A stretch of 57,641 nucleotides of DNA from contig NZ_BMWM01000010.1 of the NCBI RefSeq assembly GCF_014651235.1, forward strand, positions 1-57,641, read 5' to 3'. The stretch's first letter is position 1. The number at the start of each line of letters is the position of its first letter. The notes beneath the pieces were generated by a model that ran no database searches, was not told the origin of the DNA, and saw only the letters and a list, made by a program, of their open reading frames with translations. Below are positions 24,578 to 33,040 of the stretch, piece by piece. Made by a program: the position numbers and the translations under genes. The DNA is from Leuconostoc lactis KCTC 3528 = DSM 20202 (GTDB taxonomy: Bacteria; Bacillota; Bacilli; Lactobacillales; Lactobacillaceae).

Positions 24578-25429
24578 ATGTTAGACTTTATCAAATCAGT
24601 GATCATTGGGATTGTTGAAGGGATGACTGAATTCTTGCCTGTGTCATCAACTGGCCACATTATCTTGGCAGAATCGTTAATGCAAATCCCTGGTGGTGCC
24701 CTTTGGACTAAGAGTTTTACGGCTGTTTTCGATTATGCCATTCAACTTGGTGCAATTTTTGCCGTGATTCAACTTTACTTCCATAAATTGAATCCTTTCT
24801 CAGCGCAAAAAACGCCACGTGAACGTTTCCAAACTTGGCGTTTGTGGATTAAGGTGATTGTTGGTGTTTTGCCAGCGGTTGTGTTTGGACTATTGTTGAA
24901 TGACTTTATGGATGCGCATTTGCTTAATCCATGGGTCGTGTCAGCGACGTTGATCATCTACGGTATTGCGTTTATCGTGATTGAAAATCGCCAAAAGGGT
25001 ATTGCGCCACGTGTCACTGACGTTAACAAGGTGACGTATCAAATGGCGTTGTTCATAGGTTTGTTCCAATTGCTTTCACTAGTACCTGGAACATCACGTT
25101 CTGGGGCAACAATCCTTGGTGCCATCTTGCTAGGTGCCTCACGATTTGTTGCGGCTGAATTCTCATTCTTCTTGTCAATTCCAGTGATGTTTGGGGTGAC
25201 AATCTTGAAAGTGGGGATGTACTTACTACATGGTGGCTCATTTACTGGTGGTCAGCTCGGCGTTCTCTTTGTTGGGTTCGTTGTATCATGGCTTGTTGCT
25301 TTGTTTGCCATCAAGTTTATGTTGCGTTATATCCAAAACAATGACTTCAAGGCCTTTGGTTGGTACCGAATTGTGATTGGTATCGTCTTCTTGATTTTGG
25401 GTGCTGCTGGTTTGCTCCACATGGCCTAA
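24578..25429 (+). CDS. uppP: Undecaprenyl-diphosphatase UppP (BacA)
   Basis: A 283-residue integral membrane enzyme that converts undecaprenyl diphosphate to the monophosphate carrier for peptidoglycan and teichoic acid precursors; it also confers bacitracin tolerance. The two inverted-repeat active-site motifs are present: EGMTEFLPVSSTGH (about 14-27) and PGTSRSGATILGA (about 168-180). About eight helices are predicted. The homologous N-terminus begins at this ATG, and there is a stop codon just upstream in frame, so the start is certain although no ribosome-binding site precedes it. Confidence 0.94.
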   Translation: MLDFIKSVIIGIVEGMTEFLPVSSTGHIILAESLMQIPGGALWTKSFTAVFDYAIQLGAIFAVIQLYFHKLNPFSAQKTPRERFQTWRLWIKVIVGVLPAVVFGLLLNDFMDAHLLNPWVVSATLIIYGIAFIVIENRQKGIAPRVTDVNKVTYQMALFIGLFQLLSLVPGTSRSGATILGAILLGASRFVAAEFSFFLSIPVMFGVTILKVGMYLLHGGSFTGGQLGVLFVGFVVSWLVALFAIKFMLRYIQNNDFKAFGWYRIVIGIVFLILGAAGLLHMA

Positions 25430-25430
25430 T

Positions 25431-25466
25431 AAAAAAGCTTTCAAACGATGGTTTGAAAGCTTTTTT
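25431..25466. terminator. Bidirectional terminator
   Basis: AAAAAAGCTTTCAAAC/GTTTGAAAGCTTTTTT between uppP and the convergent unknown gene. Confidence 0.9.
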
Positions 25467-26109
25467 AAATGTCTTGAAACAATGCCGCCCAGGCTTTTTG
25501 AGAGAGTTTAGCCGGTTTTGGTCGGCGTGGTTTGGGTTGATAGGTAGCTTGTTTGTAGTAACGGAAAATGTCGGCTTGAACGGGTTTTTCTAACGGTAAA
25601 CCCACTCTGACAAAATCAAGGGCATCAGGTGGTAAATCAGGGTAGTTGTGATGGTGTGTGATAAACCATTGTTGCATGGTGGGGTTCAGGCCTGCGTGGC
25701 GACGGATACGTTGCAAAATTTCATCGAGGCCGAAGTTAATATGATGAATTTGCGTTTGTAGTTGCCGCATAACGGTTTCAGGAATACCCAGATGATCGGC
25801 AAAATGGGTGATGCCTAACCGGATTTCTGTGCCTTCGCCATTTTCTAAGACATATTGATGCTTGAGTCGGCGGCCACATGCACAGTATAGTTGTTTTTCT
25901 GTGGGCGTATCATAGGCGTCGTTATAGTGGTACGCTTTGAAAAGCCATTGGCCATCACGACCGAAAAGTTGGCGATCCATCATCAAAGAGGTCTGACGGT
26001 AGCGAATATGTTGTATCAGCACGGCTTGTTGTTCAGCGGTTAATTGTTGCCACGTTTCTTGACGGCGTGCTTTGGTGAGAGCAACTTTGTGAGATTTTGG
26101 TCTTGTCAT
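25465..26109 (-). CDS. Uncharacterised protein with a CxCG motif
   Basis: 214 residues; I do not recognise a named family. It is soluble and strongly basic at both ends (MTRPKSHKVALTKARR; a C-terminal KPRRPKPAKLSQKAW). The centre has YCACGRRLKHQYVLENGEGTEIRLGITHFADHLGIP. There two cysteines and a late histidine could form a small metal site, followed by a helical stretch. The basic ends and metal-like centre suggest nucleic acid binding, but this is inference. It stands alone, with bidirectional terminators on its 3' side. Confidence 0.6.
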   Translation of the reverse strand: MTRPKSHKVALTKARRQETWQQLTAEQQAVLIQHIRYRQTSLMMDRQLFGRDGQWLFKAYHYNDAYDTPTEKQLYCACGRRLKHQYVLENGEGTEIRLGITHFADHLGIPETVMRQLQTQIHHINFGLDEILQRIRRHAGLNPTMQQWFITHHHNYPDLPPDALDFVRVGLPLEKPVQADIFRYYKQATYQPKPRRPKPAKLSQKAWAALFQDI

Positions 26110-26165
26110 TGTAAAATTATTGGGTCATGTGTTCGTTTTAACAAACGTTTGTTCTTAGTTGTGAT

Positions 26166-26192
26166 AAATAAAAGCTAGGCCGTTAGCCTAGC
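26166..26192 (-). terminator. Terminator after nnrE
   Basis: GCTAGGC/GCCTAGC stem followed on the minus strand by TTTTATTT. Confidence 0.8.
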
Positions 26193-26201
26193 AACGTCGT
26201 A

Positions 26202-26855
26202 TTATGGCCGTTCAGGTACTGAAAAAGTCATATCTGGGGGTGTCAGTAGACCAATGTCTTTGACAACAACCTGACCAGAGAGATGGGCACCCACTTTTTG
26301 GGTGAGACCAAGTTTGTTATAGCCAAACGTGACGGTCGTGTGGGCTTTGAGTGCCGCCCCGCGGACTTCACCGGTTGAAGCATCAATACCGGTTGGTGTA
26401 TCAACTGCAATAACAGTTTTTTCGATGTGATTGGCTGCTTTAATCATTTTTTGCAAGCCTTCTGGGAGGATATTATTTAAACCAGTCCCGAAAATCGCAT
26501 CAATGATCAAGGTTGCTTGGTTAAAGTCACTTTTTTCGGCCCGTACCAACCCGTATTTTTCGATAATGGCGAGTTGTCGATGAACGGCATCTTTAGCGCG
26601 TGCCACGTTACCCACAAATTGCAGGGAAACGTTGAAACCTTGTGCGTAAAGTAAGCGGGCAATCGCGACACCGTCGGCGCCGTTATTGCCTAAGCCGGCA
26701 AGGACGAGGATATGATCTAAATTAAAATGGCCAGCGCCAATGACGTCAAGGACTGCCATTGCAGCGCGTTCAATGAGTACGTCTTGTGGAATCCCAATTG
26801 TTTCTACGGTATAGTTATCAATTTTCTGCATTTCTGCAGCTGTTACAAGTTGCAT
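26202..26855 (-). CDS. nnrE: NAD(P)H-hydrate epimerase
   Basis: A YjeF_N-domain protein of about 217 residues that epimerises damaged R-NAD(P)HX to the S form for repair. It begins MQLVTAAEMQKIDNYTVETIGIPQDVLIERAA, the usual N-terminal signature. It has VLAGLGNNGADGVAIARLL (glycine-rich cofactor loop), IIDAIFGTGL with the catalytic aspartate, and VIAVDTPTGIDASTGEV (potassium site region). The partner dehydratase domain (NnrD) is not fused and not in the window. A GTG at 26864 three codons upstream is an alternative start; neither has a strong ribosome-binding site. Confidence 0.9.
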   Translation of the reverse strand: MQLVTAAEMQKIDNYTVETIGIPQDVLIERAAMAVLDVIGAGHFNLDHILVLAGLGNNGADGVAIARLLYAQGFNVSLQFVGNVARAKDAVHRQLAIIEKYGLVRAEKSDFNQATLIIDAIFGTGLNNILPEGLQKMIKAANHIEKTVIAVDTPTGIDASTGEVRGAALKAHTTVTFGYNKLGLTQKVGAHLSGQVVVKDIGLLTPPDMTFSVPERP

Positions 26856-26990
26856 GCGCGTCACTTTTCTTTCTCAATCTGCATTTTATTATACAGGATA
26901 TTCGCGTATCGTGGGATATGATTTCCTTGACTTGTTAATGTTCGTCTTTTTATTTGATACAATAGGTAATAAATCTATTGGAGGCAGCAC

Positions 26991-27614
26991 ATGCAACACC
27001 TTGACTACAGTCAGCAAGATACTTGGCGACAAGCTGACGACACACCATTTCAATCACCGATTGATATCAATCAACAGCAAAGTAAGCCAGTGATGGCCTC
27101 AGCCATGACCTTAACATTTCAAGGCCAAACCACCTATGATGATCGGATTGTGGGTGAACAATTCTTAGTGAATGGCACATTGCAATTGGATGGCGAGACC
27201 TGGCAATTAGAACGTTTCCATTTTCATGATGGGGCAGAACATTTGATTGATGGTCATCGGCATGATGCTGAAATTCATTTTGTGTGTCGACAAGGTGAGC
27301 GCGTCTTGGTCTTAGCTGTTTTAGCTGATGTCGCAAGTGACGTGACATCAACCCCTATTCAGGCCATTTTAAACGGGCCGGTGGCCGCACAAAGACTCGT
27401 TGGGTTACTACCCACTGATCGTGCGTATTTTCGCTATGTGGGTTCCTTGACAACACCACCGTTAGGTCAAGATGTGACGTGGCTCGTTTTGGCACAACCC
27501 ATTGGCATGACAGCTGCAGATACTGCTTTGTTGCATGCGCGCTATCCCGAAAACTATCGTGATGTACAAGCGTTAGCTGGTCGTGAAATTTTATTTGTAT
27601 CAGGGAAAAAATAA
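26991..27614 (+). CDS. Alpha-type carbonic anhydrase
   Basis: A 207-residue alpha-carbonic anhydrase interconverting CO2 and bicarbonate. The zinc ligands of the family are in order: RFHFHDGAEH (two histidines, about 76-81, with the following EH) and AEIHFVC (third histidine, about 97). The SPIDI N-terminal segment and YFRYVGSLTTPP substrate-pocket segment are also present. It has no signal peptide, while most bacterial alpha enzymes are exported, so it probably supplies bicarbonate in the cytoplasm. Site TTGGAGGCAGCAC-ATG; a TACAAT element lies about 25 nt upstream. Divergent from nnrE. Confidence 0.9.
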   Translation: MQHLDYSQQDTWRQADDTPFQSPIDINQQQSKPVMASAMTLTFQGQTTYDDRIVGEQFLVNGTLQLDGETWQLERFHFHDGAEHLIDGHRHDAEIHFVCRQGERVLVLAVLADVASDVTSTPIQAILNGPVAAQRLVGLLPTDRAYFRYVGSLTTPPLGQDVTWLVLAQPIGMTAADTALLHARYPENYRDVQALAGREILFVSGKK

Positions 27615-27642
27615 TCATGTGGTCGTGATATTTGACAAGACT

Positions 27643-27668
27643 AAGCGCCGTAGACGGTGCTTTTTTTG
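27643..27668 (+). terminator. Terminator after carbonic anhydrase gene
   Basis: AGCGCCG/CGGTGCT hairpin (one G-T pair) with T7; the same region then supplies the -35 of prfC. Confidence 0.75.
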
Positions 27669-27697
27669 TTGTGAAACACCACTGTATCAGGTAAACT
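27669..27697 (+). promoter_or_regulatory. prfC promoter giving a likely leaderless mRNA
   Basis: TTGTGA (27669-27674), a 17-nt spacer and TAAACT (27692-27697). The ATG starts 7 nt after the -10, with no SD in front. Confidence 0.5.
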
Positions 27698-27704
27698 AGA
27701 GATT

Positions 27705-29216
27705 ATGGAAAACTTTCAAGAACAATTAAAAAATCGTCGTACTTTTGCGATCATTTCGCACCCCGATGCCGGAAAAACAACGTTAACGGAACAGTTATTG
27801 CTCCATGGTGGCGTGATTCGTGAAGCGGGAACCGTTAAAGGCCGTGGCTCAAATAAATTGGCCTCATCTGACTGGATGGCCATTGAACAGCAGCGTGGAA
27901 TTTCTGTGACTTCTTCGGTCTTGCAGTTTGATTATGATGGCAAGCGAATTAATATCTTAGATACACCTGGGCACGAGGACTTTTCTGAAGACACGTACCG
28001 GACGTTAATGGCCGTGGATTCGGTGGTCATGGTGGTCGATGCCGCAAAAGGTATCGAGCCGCAAACCAAGAAGCTGTTTGAAATCGTGGCACAACGTGGC
28101 ATTCCCGTCTTTACGTTCTTTAACAAAATTGATCGTGATGCGCGACCAGCCTTGGATTTGTTAGATGAATTAGAGTCAGTTTTGGGTATTCAAGCTTATC
28201 CAATGAATTGGCCGGTGGGTTCAGGACAGATTTTGCAAGGCATTTATGACTTGCAACGTGACACGATGGTGCCGTTTAAAAATGCCTCATCGCATCCAGA
28301 GGTGGTGGATGAAACCATGGATGAAATTGAATTGTTGCGTGATGCGGGGAATCCATTTGACCGTGACGCCATTGCGCATGGGCGCCTGACACCGGTTTTC
28401 TTTGGTTCAGCCTTGGTTAACTTTGGGGTGACCGAATTCTTGCGTGATTACTTGGCCTATGCGCCGGCTCCAGCTGCCGTGACAACGGTTGATGAACAAG
28501 TCGTTGCACCAGAAGATGCGCAATTTACAGGCTTTGTCTTTAAAATTCAAGCGAACATGGATCCACGCCATCGTGACCGAATTGCCTTTGTGCGGATTGT
28601 GTCTGGCGAATTTAGCCGTGGGATGGACGTGACCTTACAACGCAACAATAAAAAGTTGAAGTTGTCCAATGTGACACAGTTTATGGCGGAAGAACGTGAA
28701 AACGTCCAAACGGCCGTACCTGGTGATATTATCGGTGTTTATGACACGGGGAATTTCCAAATCGGTGACACGATTTATGCCGGGAAGAAGGTGGTCCAAT
28801 TCCCAGATTTGCCAACCTTTACCCCTGAACTCTTTAACCGCGTGATTGCCAAAGATGTGATGAAGCAAAAGTCATATCACAAAGGCATTCAACAATTGGT
28901 GCAAGAAGGGACGATTCAACTCTACAAGTCTTGGCAGGGCAGTGAATATATTATTGGTGCCGTGGGTCAGTTGCAGTTTGAAGTGTTCCAATTCCGGATG
29001 GAAAATGAATATAACGTCGAAATTCAATTTGAACCCATCGGTTCAAAAGTGGCGCGTTGGATTGCCCCTGAACAATTAGATGAAAAAATGGCATCTAGCC
29101 GTAACTTGTTGGTGAAGGATCGCTATGATCAACCCGTTTTCTTGTTTGAAAACAAGTTTGCGATGAACTGGTTCCACGACAAGTATCCAGATGTTGTCCT
29201 AGAAGAAAAGATGTAA
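27705..29216 (+). CDS. prfC: Peptide chain release factor 3
   Basis: The GTPase RF3, which recycles RF1/RF2 from ribosomes after termination; 503 residues, a little shorter than the 520-530 typical of proteobacteria. Its G domain shows [15 protein letters not shown] (G1, about 19-33), the G2 threonine in [21 protein letters not shown] (G3) and FFNKIDRD (G4). EF-Tu-like domain II and the RF3 C-terminal domain ([17 protein letters not shown]) follow. The annotated start is the first ATG and has no Shine-Dalgarno; a -10 element sits 7 nt upstream. Confidence 0.93.
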   Translation: MENFQEQLKNRRTFAIISHPDAGKTTLTEQLLLHGGVIREAGTVKGRGSNKLASSDWMAIEQQRGISVTSSVLQFDYDGKRINILDTPGHEDFSEDTYRTLMAVDSVVMVVDAAKGIEPQTKKLFEIVAQRGIPVFTFFNKIDRDARPALDLLDELESVLGIQAYPMNWPVGSGQILQGIYDLQRDTMVPFKNASSHPEVVDETMDEIELLRDAGNPFDRDAIAHGRLTPVFFGSALVNFGVTEFLRDYLAYAPAPAAVTTVDEQVVAPEDAQFTGFVFKIQANMDPRHRDRIAFVRIVSGEFSRGMDVTLQRNNKKLKLSNVTQFMAEERENVQTAVPGDIIGVYDTGNFQIGDTIYAGKKVVQFPDLPTFTPELFNRVIAKDVMKQKSYHKGIQQLVQEGTIQLYKSWQGSEYIIGAVGQLQFEVFQFRMENEYNVEIQFEPIGSKVARWIAPEQLDEKMASSRNLLVKDRYDQPVFLFENKFAMNWFHDKYPDVVLEEKM

Positions 29217-29220
29217 TCCC

Positions 29221-29260
29221 AAAAACAATCGCAGTTAAAACGTGTGATTGTTTTTATTTT
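29221..29260 (+). terminator. prfC terminator
   Basis: AAAAACAATC/GATTGTTTTT with a 15-nt loop and T-rich tail. Confidence 0.75.
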
Positions 29261-29268
29261 TAATCCTA

Positions 29269-29297
29269 TTGTAAGCGTTTACATAGCGTGGTAGAAT
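29269..29297 (+). promoter_or_regulatory. Promoter with an overlapping cre site
   Basis: TTGTAA, a 17-nt spacer and TAGAAT. A perfectly symmetrical TGTAAGCGTTTACA (29270-29283), the CcpA operator type, overlaps the -35. Carbon catabolite repression of the downstream transcript is expected. Confidence 0.75.
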
Positions 29298-29326
29298 AAA
29301 GATAACAAATAAAGAGGAGGCCATTA

Positions 29327-29389
29327 ATGACGCAAAGTAATTTATCAGAAATTGCAGCGTTAGGGCATCAACTTGTAGACAATGGTTAA
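29327..29389 (+). pseudogene. Twenty-codon stub of a CcpA-controlled gene
   Basis: A textbook AGAGGAGG site precedes ATG at 29327 and a peptide MTQSNLSEIAALGHQLVDNG, then TAA. A regulated promoter with cre and an excellent ribosome-binding site in front of only 20 codons suggests the 5' end of a lost gene. Further downstream, 29417-29555 has short open stretches in other frames with protein-like composition (for example PLRQIDITADDIFWT), consistent with decayed coding sequence. I do not recognise the original protein. A genuine small peptide is the alternative. Confidence 0.45.
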
Positions 29390-29615
29390 TAACAATAACA
29401 TCCTAAGGGATAACATCAAAGCGTGATTTGAACCATTAACCGGCGTGATAAAAATTTATCCACTACGTCAAATAGACATAACAGCAGATGATATTTTCTG
29501 GACAATAGTGACAAGTAATGTAGGGGTGATAAATTGGCAAGAAGCGAGAAGGTGACCGAACGTGAATGTTTCAGCTTCAATCTGCGTTTGCAGCGCAACC
29601 TTATAATTACATACA
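29390..29615. other. Non-coding or decayed stretch before uraA
   Basis: No complete gene. Short open fragments in two frames, no terminator and no repeat; probably remnant of the gene whose start lies at 29327. Confidence 0.4.
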
Positions 29616-29655
29616 AAAGAACCTGACATTATGCATAGCATGAGTCAGGTTCTTT
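29616..29655 (+). terminator. Long-stem terminator-like hairpin before uraA
   Basis: A perfect 12-bp stem AAAGAACCTGAC/GTCAGGTTCTTT with a 16-nt loop. The downstream tail (GGTTTAT) is only weakly T-rich, so it may serve as a leader structure rather than a terminator. A TATAAT lies just beyond at 29660. Confidence 0.5.
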
Positions 29656-29676
29656 GGTTTATAATGGAAGTGTTGA

Positions 29677-29731
29677 AACTCGCGCTGGTTGTGGGTTTTA
29701 GAATATTTAGGAGGATGTGTTAACGCGAGTT
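29677..29731 (+). promoter_or_regulatory. Leader stem-loop enclosing the uraA ribosome-binding site
   Basis: AACTCGCG (29677-29684) and CGCGAGTT (29724-29731) form a perfect 8-bp stem whose loop contains AGGAGG (29709-29714). A ten-codon ORF starting GTG at 29717 ends with TGA overlapping the uraA ATG (ATGA). SD-to-ATG distance is 31 nt, so coupling or structure must assist initiation. Confidence 0.5.
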
Positions 29732-29745
29732 GACAAAACACGATT

Positions 29746-31017
29746 ATGACGACAAAAGCAAATAATGCGATTTATGATGTCCATGATAAGCCGCCTTTTT
29801 GGACGTGGTTTGGACTATCATTGCAACACTTATTCTCAATGTTCGGTGCGACAGTCCTCGTGCCGTTGTTGGTTGGTTTAAATCCTGGGGTTGCGCTATT
29901 TATCTCGGGTGTCGGCACGTTGCTCCACATGTTGATTACCCGTGGGAATATCCCGGCCTATATGGGTTCGAGTTTTGCCTTCATTATTCCGATGACGTCA
30001 TTGATGAAAACAGTGGGTTATCCAGGCGTGGCACAGGGAATTATCTCTGTTGGTCTGGTTTACCTTGTGGTAGCAGCTATCGTGACTTTTATTGGGACAC
30101 GTTGGATTGATCGCTTGTTCCCAGCGGAATTAGTTGGCCCAATCATTGTGGTGATTGGCTTGAGTTTAGCTGGTTCAGCGGCTAGTTCAGCCACGATGTT
30201 AAATGGGAAATATGATTGGAAAATCTTTGTGGTGGCGTTGATCACATTGCTTGGGACAATTGCCTTTAACATGTTTCTCAAAGGTTTCTTAGGCCTATTA
30301 TCAGTCCTATTAGGGATTATTTTTGGTTACATTGTCGCGTTGGTCTTTGGGTTGGTTGATTTATCACCAGTTGCTGCCGCACATTGGTTCCAATTACCAG
30401 ATTTTGAAACGTTTATTGGCAAAGATGGTTTTCAGTTCTATCCTGCCGCCGTTTTGAGTATGGCACCGCTTGCTTTAGTCACCTTGTCTGAACATTTGGG
30501 TCACTTGATGGTGTTGTCAAAAGTGACGGGACGTGATTTCTTTAAAAACCCTGGCTTGAAGCGTACCTTAGCTGGTGATGGAACAGCCTCAATTGTTGCG
30601 GGATTAGTTGGTGGACCGGCGGTCACGTCTTATGGTGAAAACATTGGCGTGATGCAGTTGAGTCGTGTTTATTCCGTTTGGGTTATTGGTGGTGCTGCCG
30701 CCTTTGCTGTTGTTTTCAGTTTCATTGGTAAATTATCAGCTTTGATTTCAACGATTCCAGGCGCGGTAACTGGTGGTGTCGGTTTTGTGTTGTATGGTGT
30801 CATTGCGGCGGCTGGTTTGCAAGTCATCGTTGATAACAAAATTGATTACACGCAGAAGCGCAATTTGATGATTGCAGCGCCAATCTTAGTGATTGGTATT
30901 GGTAATTTCCATCTGCAACTTGGGCCACAAGTTGATTTTTCTGGTGTGGCAATTGCAACATTGTTAGGGATTATTTTGAATTTAACGTTGCCAAAAGTGG
31001 CGGCGAGTGAAAAGTAA
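29746..31017 (+). CDS. uraA: Uracil permease (NCS2/UraA family)
   Basis: A 423-residue nucleobase:cation symporter of the NCS2 family, about 14 helices. Recognisable parts are WTWFGLSLQHLFSMFGATVLVPLLVGLNPG near the N-terminus, GSSFAFIIPM (broken TM3), VTLSEHLGHLMVLS with the substrate glutamate and histidine (about 246-259), and GGPAVTSYGENIGVM with the second glutamate. It imports uracil. No pyr genes are nearby and no PyrR attenuator consensus is visible, but the leader is structured. The ATG is fixed by homology and by an upstream in-frame stop. Confidence 0.92.
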   Translation: MTTKANNAIYDVHDKPPFWTWFGLSLQHLFSMFGATVLVPLLVGLNPGVALFISGVGTLLHMLITRGNIPAYMGSSFAFIIPMTSLMKTVGYPGVAQGIISVGLVYLVVAAIVTFIGTRWIDRLFPAELVGPIIVVIGLSLAGSAASSATMLNGKYDWKIFVVALITLLGTIAFNMFLKGFLGLLSVLLGIIFGYIVALVFGLVDLSPVAAAHWFQLPDFETFIGKDGFQFYPAAVLSMAPLALVTLSEHLGHLMVLSKVTGRDFFKNPGLKRTLAGDGTASIVAGLVGGPAVTSYGENIGVMQLSRVYSVWVIGGAAAFAVVFSFIGKLSALISTIPGAVTGGVGFVLYGVIAAAGLQVIVDNKIDYTQKRNLMIAAPILVIGIGNFHLQLGPQVDFSGVAIATLLGIILNLTLPKVAASEK

Positions 31018-31043
31018 CAAGTGGGTCACCACTTGTTTTTTTT
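31018..31043 (+). terminator. uraA terminator
   Basis: ACAAGTGG-GTCA-CCACTTGT with T8. Confidence 0.88.
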
Positions 31044-31409
31044 ATCACAAAAAACGCGATATTTAAGGCAAAATAGCGACTGGGTTGCGTTGAAGAAACC
31101 GCTGGGTCAAGTCATGATGAGCCGACAGGTGAAATTATGAGGCCACGCGCAATTTTTTGGTTGAGCAGTACTATGCCTAGATATAACTCTGTTTTGTGGG
31201 TTATAATACCGTTAAAAATTGATAATTCTTGTCCAAATCATGTCAAGATTATATTTTTTCTAGATTTCAAAAAATGAAACGCTTTCTTTGTGAAAAAGTG
31301 GGGTAAAACGGTTGTATTTCATTTTGAAAAGCGTATTATAGATTTATATGTTATGACGAATAGCCGTTTACGACCATTTCGCCAAATTTATTGAGAAAGG
31401 AGAAGGCGC
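31044..31409. other. Intergenic region upstream of the atp operon
   Basis: 366 bp without a gene. It holds the atp promoter at its 3' end, a second TATAAT at 31202-31207, and an imperfect hairpin ending in T6 near 31229-31259. A short transcript there is possible but unsupported. Confidence 0.4.
31312..31341 (+). promoter_or_regulatory. atp operon promoter
   Basis: TTGTAT (31312-31317) with TATTAT (31334-31339, 16-nt spacer) or TTATAG (18-nt spacer), about 70 nt before atpB. Confidence 0.6.
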
Positions 31410-32135
31410 ATGGATGACCCTACGGCACCGTTTGAGTTTCTTGGCCTCACGTTTGACTGGGGTACGATAATTTCAACGTTGCTGGCTATGGCAATCGTTG
31501 TGATTGTATCAATTGTGCTCACACGACAGTTGTCGATACGACCAGGTAAGCGACAGAATTTGATTGAATACTTACTTGATTTTACGAACAACATCGTGGA
31601 TGGCCAATTGCCACAGAAACAGGCACGCCAATTTGGTTTGTACGCATTTACGTTGTTTTTCTTCATCATTGTGGCAAACGAAATGGGTATGCTGCTGCAA
31701 TTGCAGGGTGCAAATGGGGTGACTTATGTTAAGTCTCCGACTGCGGACCCGATCGTGACGATGACGTTAGCCGTGATGACATTGATGGTAGCCCACGGTA
31801 TGGGTGTCCAACAACTTGGTTTTAAGGGTTACCTTAAAAATATGTTGTTGACCCCTTATGCTTGGATGCTACCCCTTAATATCATTGAACAATTGGCTAA
31901 CTTCTTAACGTTATCACTGCGTTTGTTTGGTAACATTTTCGCTGGTGAAATGTTATTGACACTCGTGGCTAAAAGCCTCGCTTGGCCGGGACACTTTAAT
32001 GGGTTCTGGACAGTGTTGGCATTGCCGATTGAAATGGTCTGGCAAGGCTTTTCACTCTTTATCGGTGGAATACAGGCCTACGTATTTGTAATCTTGACTG
32101 GCGTATTTATCGCACAGTTGTCAGGTAACGAATAA
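31410..32135 (+). CDS. atpB: ATP synthase subunit a
   Basis: The membrane stator subunit forming the two proton half-channels of Fo; 241 residues, 5-6 helices. The essential arginine is in LTLSLRLFGNIFAGEMLL (about residue 172), and the late helix has GFSLFIGGIQAYVFVILTGVFI. In lactic acid bacteria the complex mainly hydrolyses ATP to pump protons and control cytoplasmic pH. There is no atpI in front. Start follows GAAAGGAGAAGGCGC. Confidence 0.95.
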   Translation: MDDPTAPFEFLGLTFDWGTIISTLLAMAIVVIVSIVLTRQLSIRPGKRQNLIEYLLDFTNNIVDGQLPQKQARQFGLYAFTLFFFIIVANEMGMLLQLQGANGVTYVKSPTADPIVTMTLAVMTLMVAHGMGVQQLGFKGYLKNMLLTPYAWMLPLNIIEQLANFLTLSLRLFGNIFAGEMLLTLVAKSLAWPGHFNGFWTVLALPIEMVWQGFSLFIGGIQAYVFVILTGVFIAQLSGNE

Positions 32136-32493
<358 letters not shown>

Positions 32494-32519
32494 TCATATA
32501 GAATGAGTGGAGGAAAATC

Positions 32520-33029
32520 ATGTTTGGTTTAACAACCTTAGCAGCACATCAATTGCCACTCGGTAATATGCTGTTTATTATCATTTCATTCCTCGTGCTG
32601 ATGGTTATTTTGAAGAAGGTGGCTTACGGGCCGTTGACTAAAGTACTTGACGAACGTGCTGCGAAAATTTCGTCGGACATTGATAGTGCGGAAAAAGCAC
32701 GTCAAGAAGCCGAAAAATTAGCTGCACAACGGCAAAGTGAATTAGCTGATACGCGTCAACAGGCAACCAAGGTTATCGCTGACGCCAAAGCTAGCGCACA
32801 AAAGCAAAGTGAAGCATTACTTGCTGCTGCTTCTGAACGTGCAACTTTAATTAATCAGCAAGCGCAAACAGATGCTGAGAAGCTCAAGGAAGACGCGATT
32901 TCTAACGCAAAAGACGATGTAGCAGCGCTCTCAGTAGCGATTGCTTCAAAGCTGATGCAAAAGGAACTCTCGTTAGATGATCAACAAGCATTAATTGATG
33001 CTTACATTTCAGATTTAGAAACTAAATAA
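32520..33029 (+). CDS. atpF: ATP synthase subunit b
   Basis: The peripheral stalk subunit; 169 residues with one N-terminal membrane helix (about 14-33, MLFIIISFLVLMVILKKVAYGPL) and a long charged coiled coil rich in Ala, Lys, Glu and Gln. Encoded between c and delta with an SD of GGAGG; a single b gene means a homodimer. Confidence 0.94.
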   Translation: MFGLTTLAAHQLPLGNMLFIIISFLVLMVILKKVAYGPLTKVLDERAAKISSDIDSAEKARQEAEKLAAQRQSELADTRQQATKVIADAKASAQKQSEALLAAASERATLINQQAQTDAEKLKEDAISNAKDDVAALSVAIASKLMQKELSLDDQQALIDAYISDLETK

Positions 33030-33040
33030 GGAGTATTGGG

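Noticed and set aside
29455-29472. DnaA-box-like TTATCCACT
   Set aside because: A single imperfect site without a cluster or AT-rich unwinding element is not evidence of an origin.
31270-31300. cre site before the atp operon (TGAAACGCTTTC)
   Set aside because: One base shorter than the CcpA consensus, unlike the full match at 29270.
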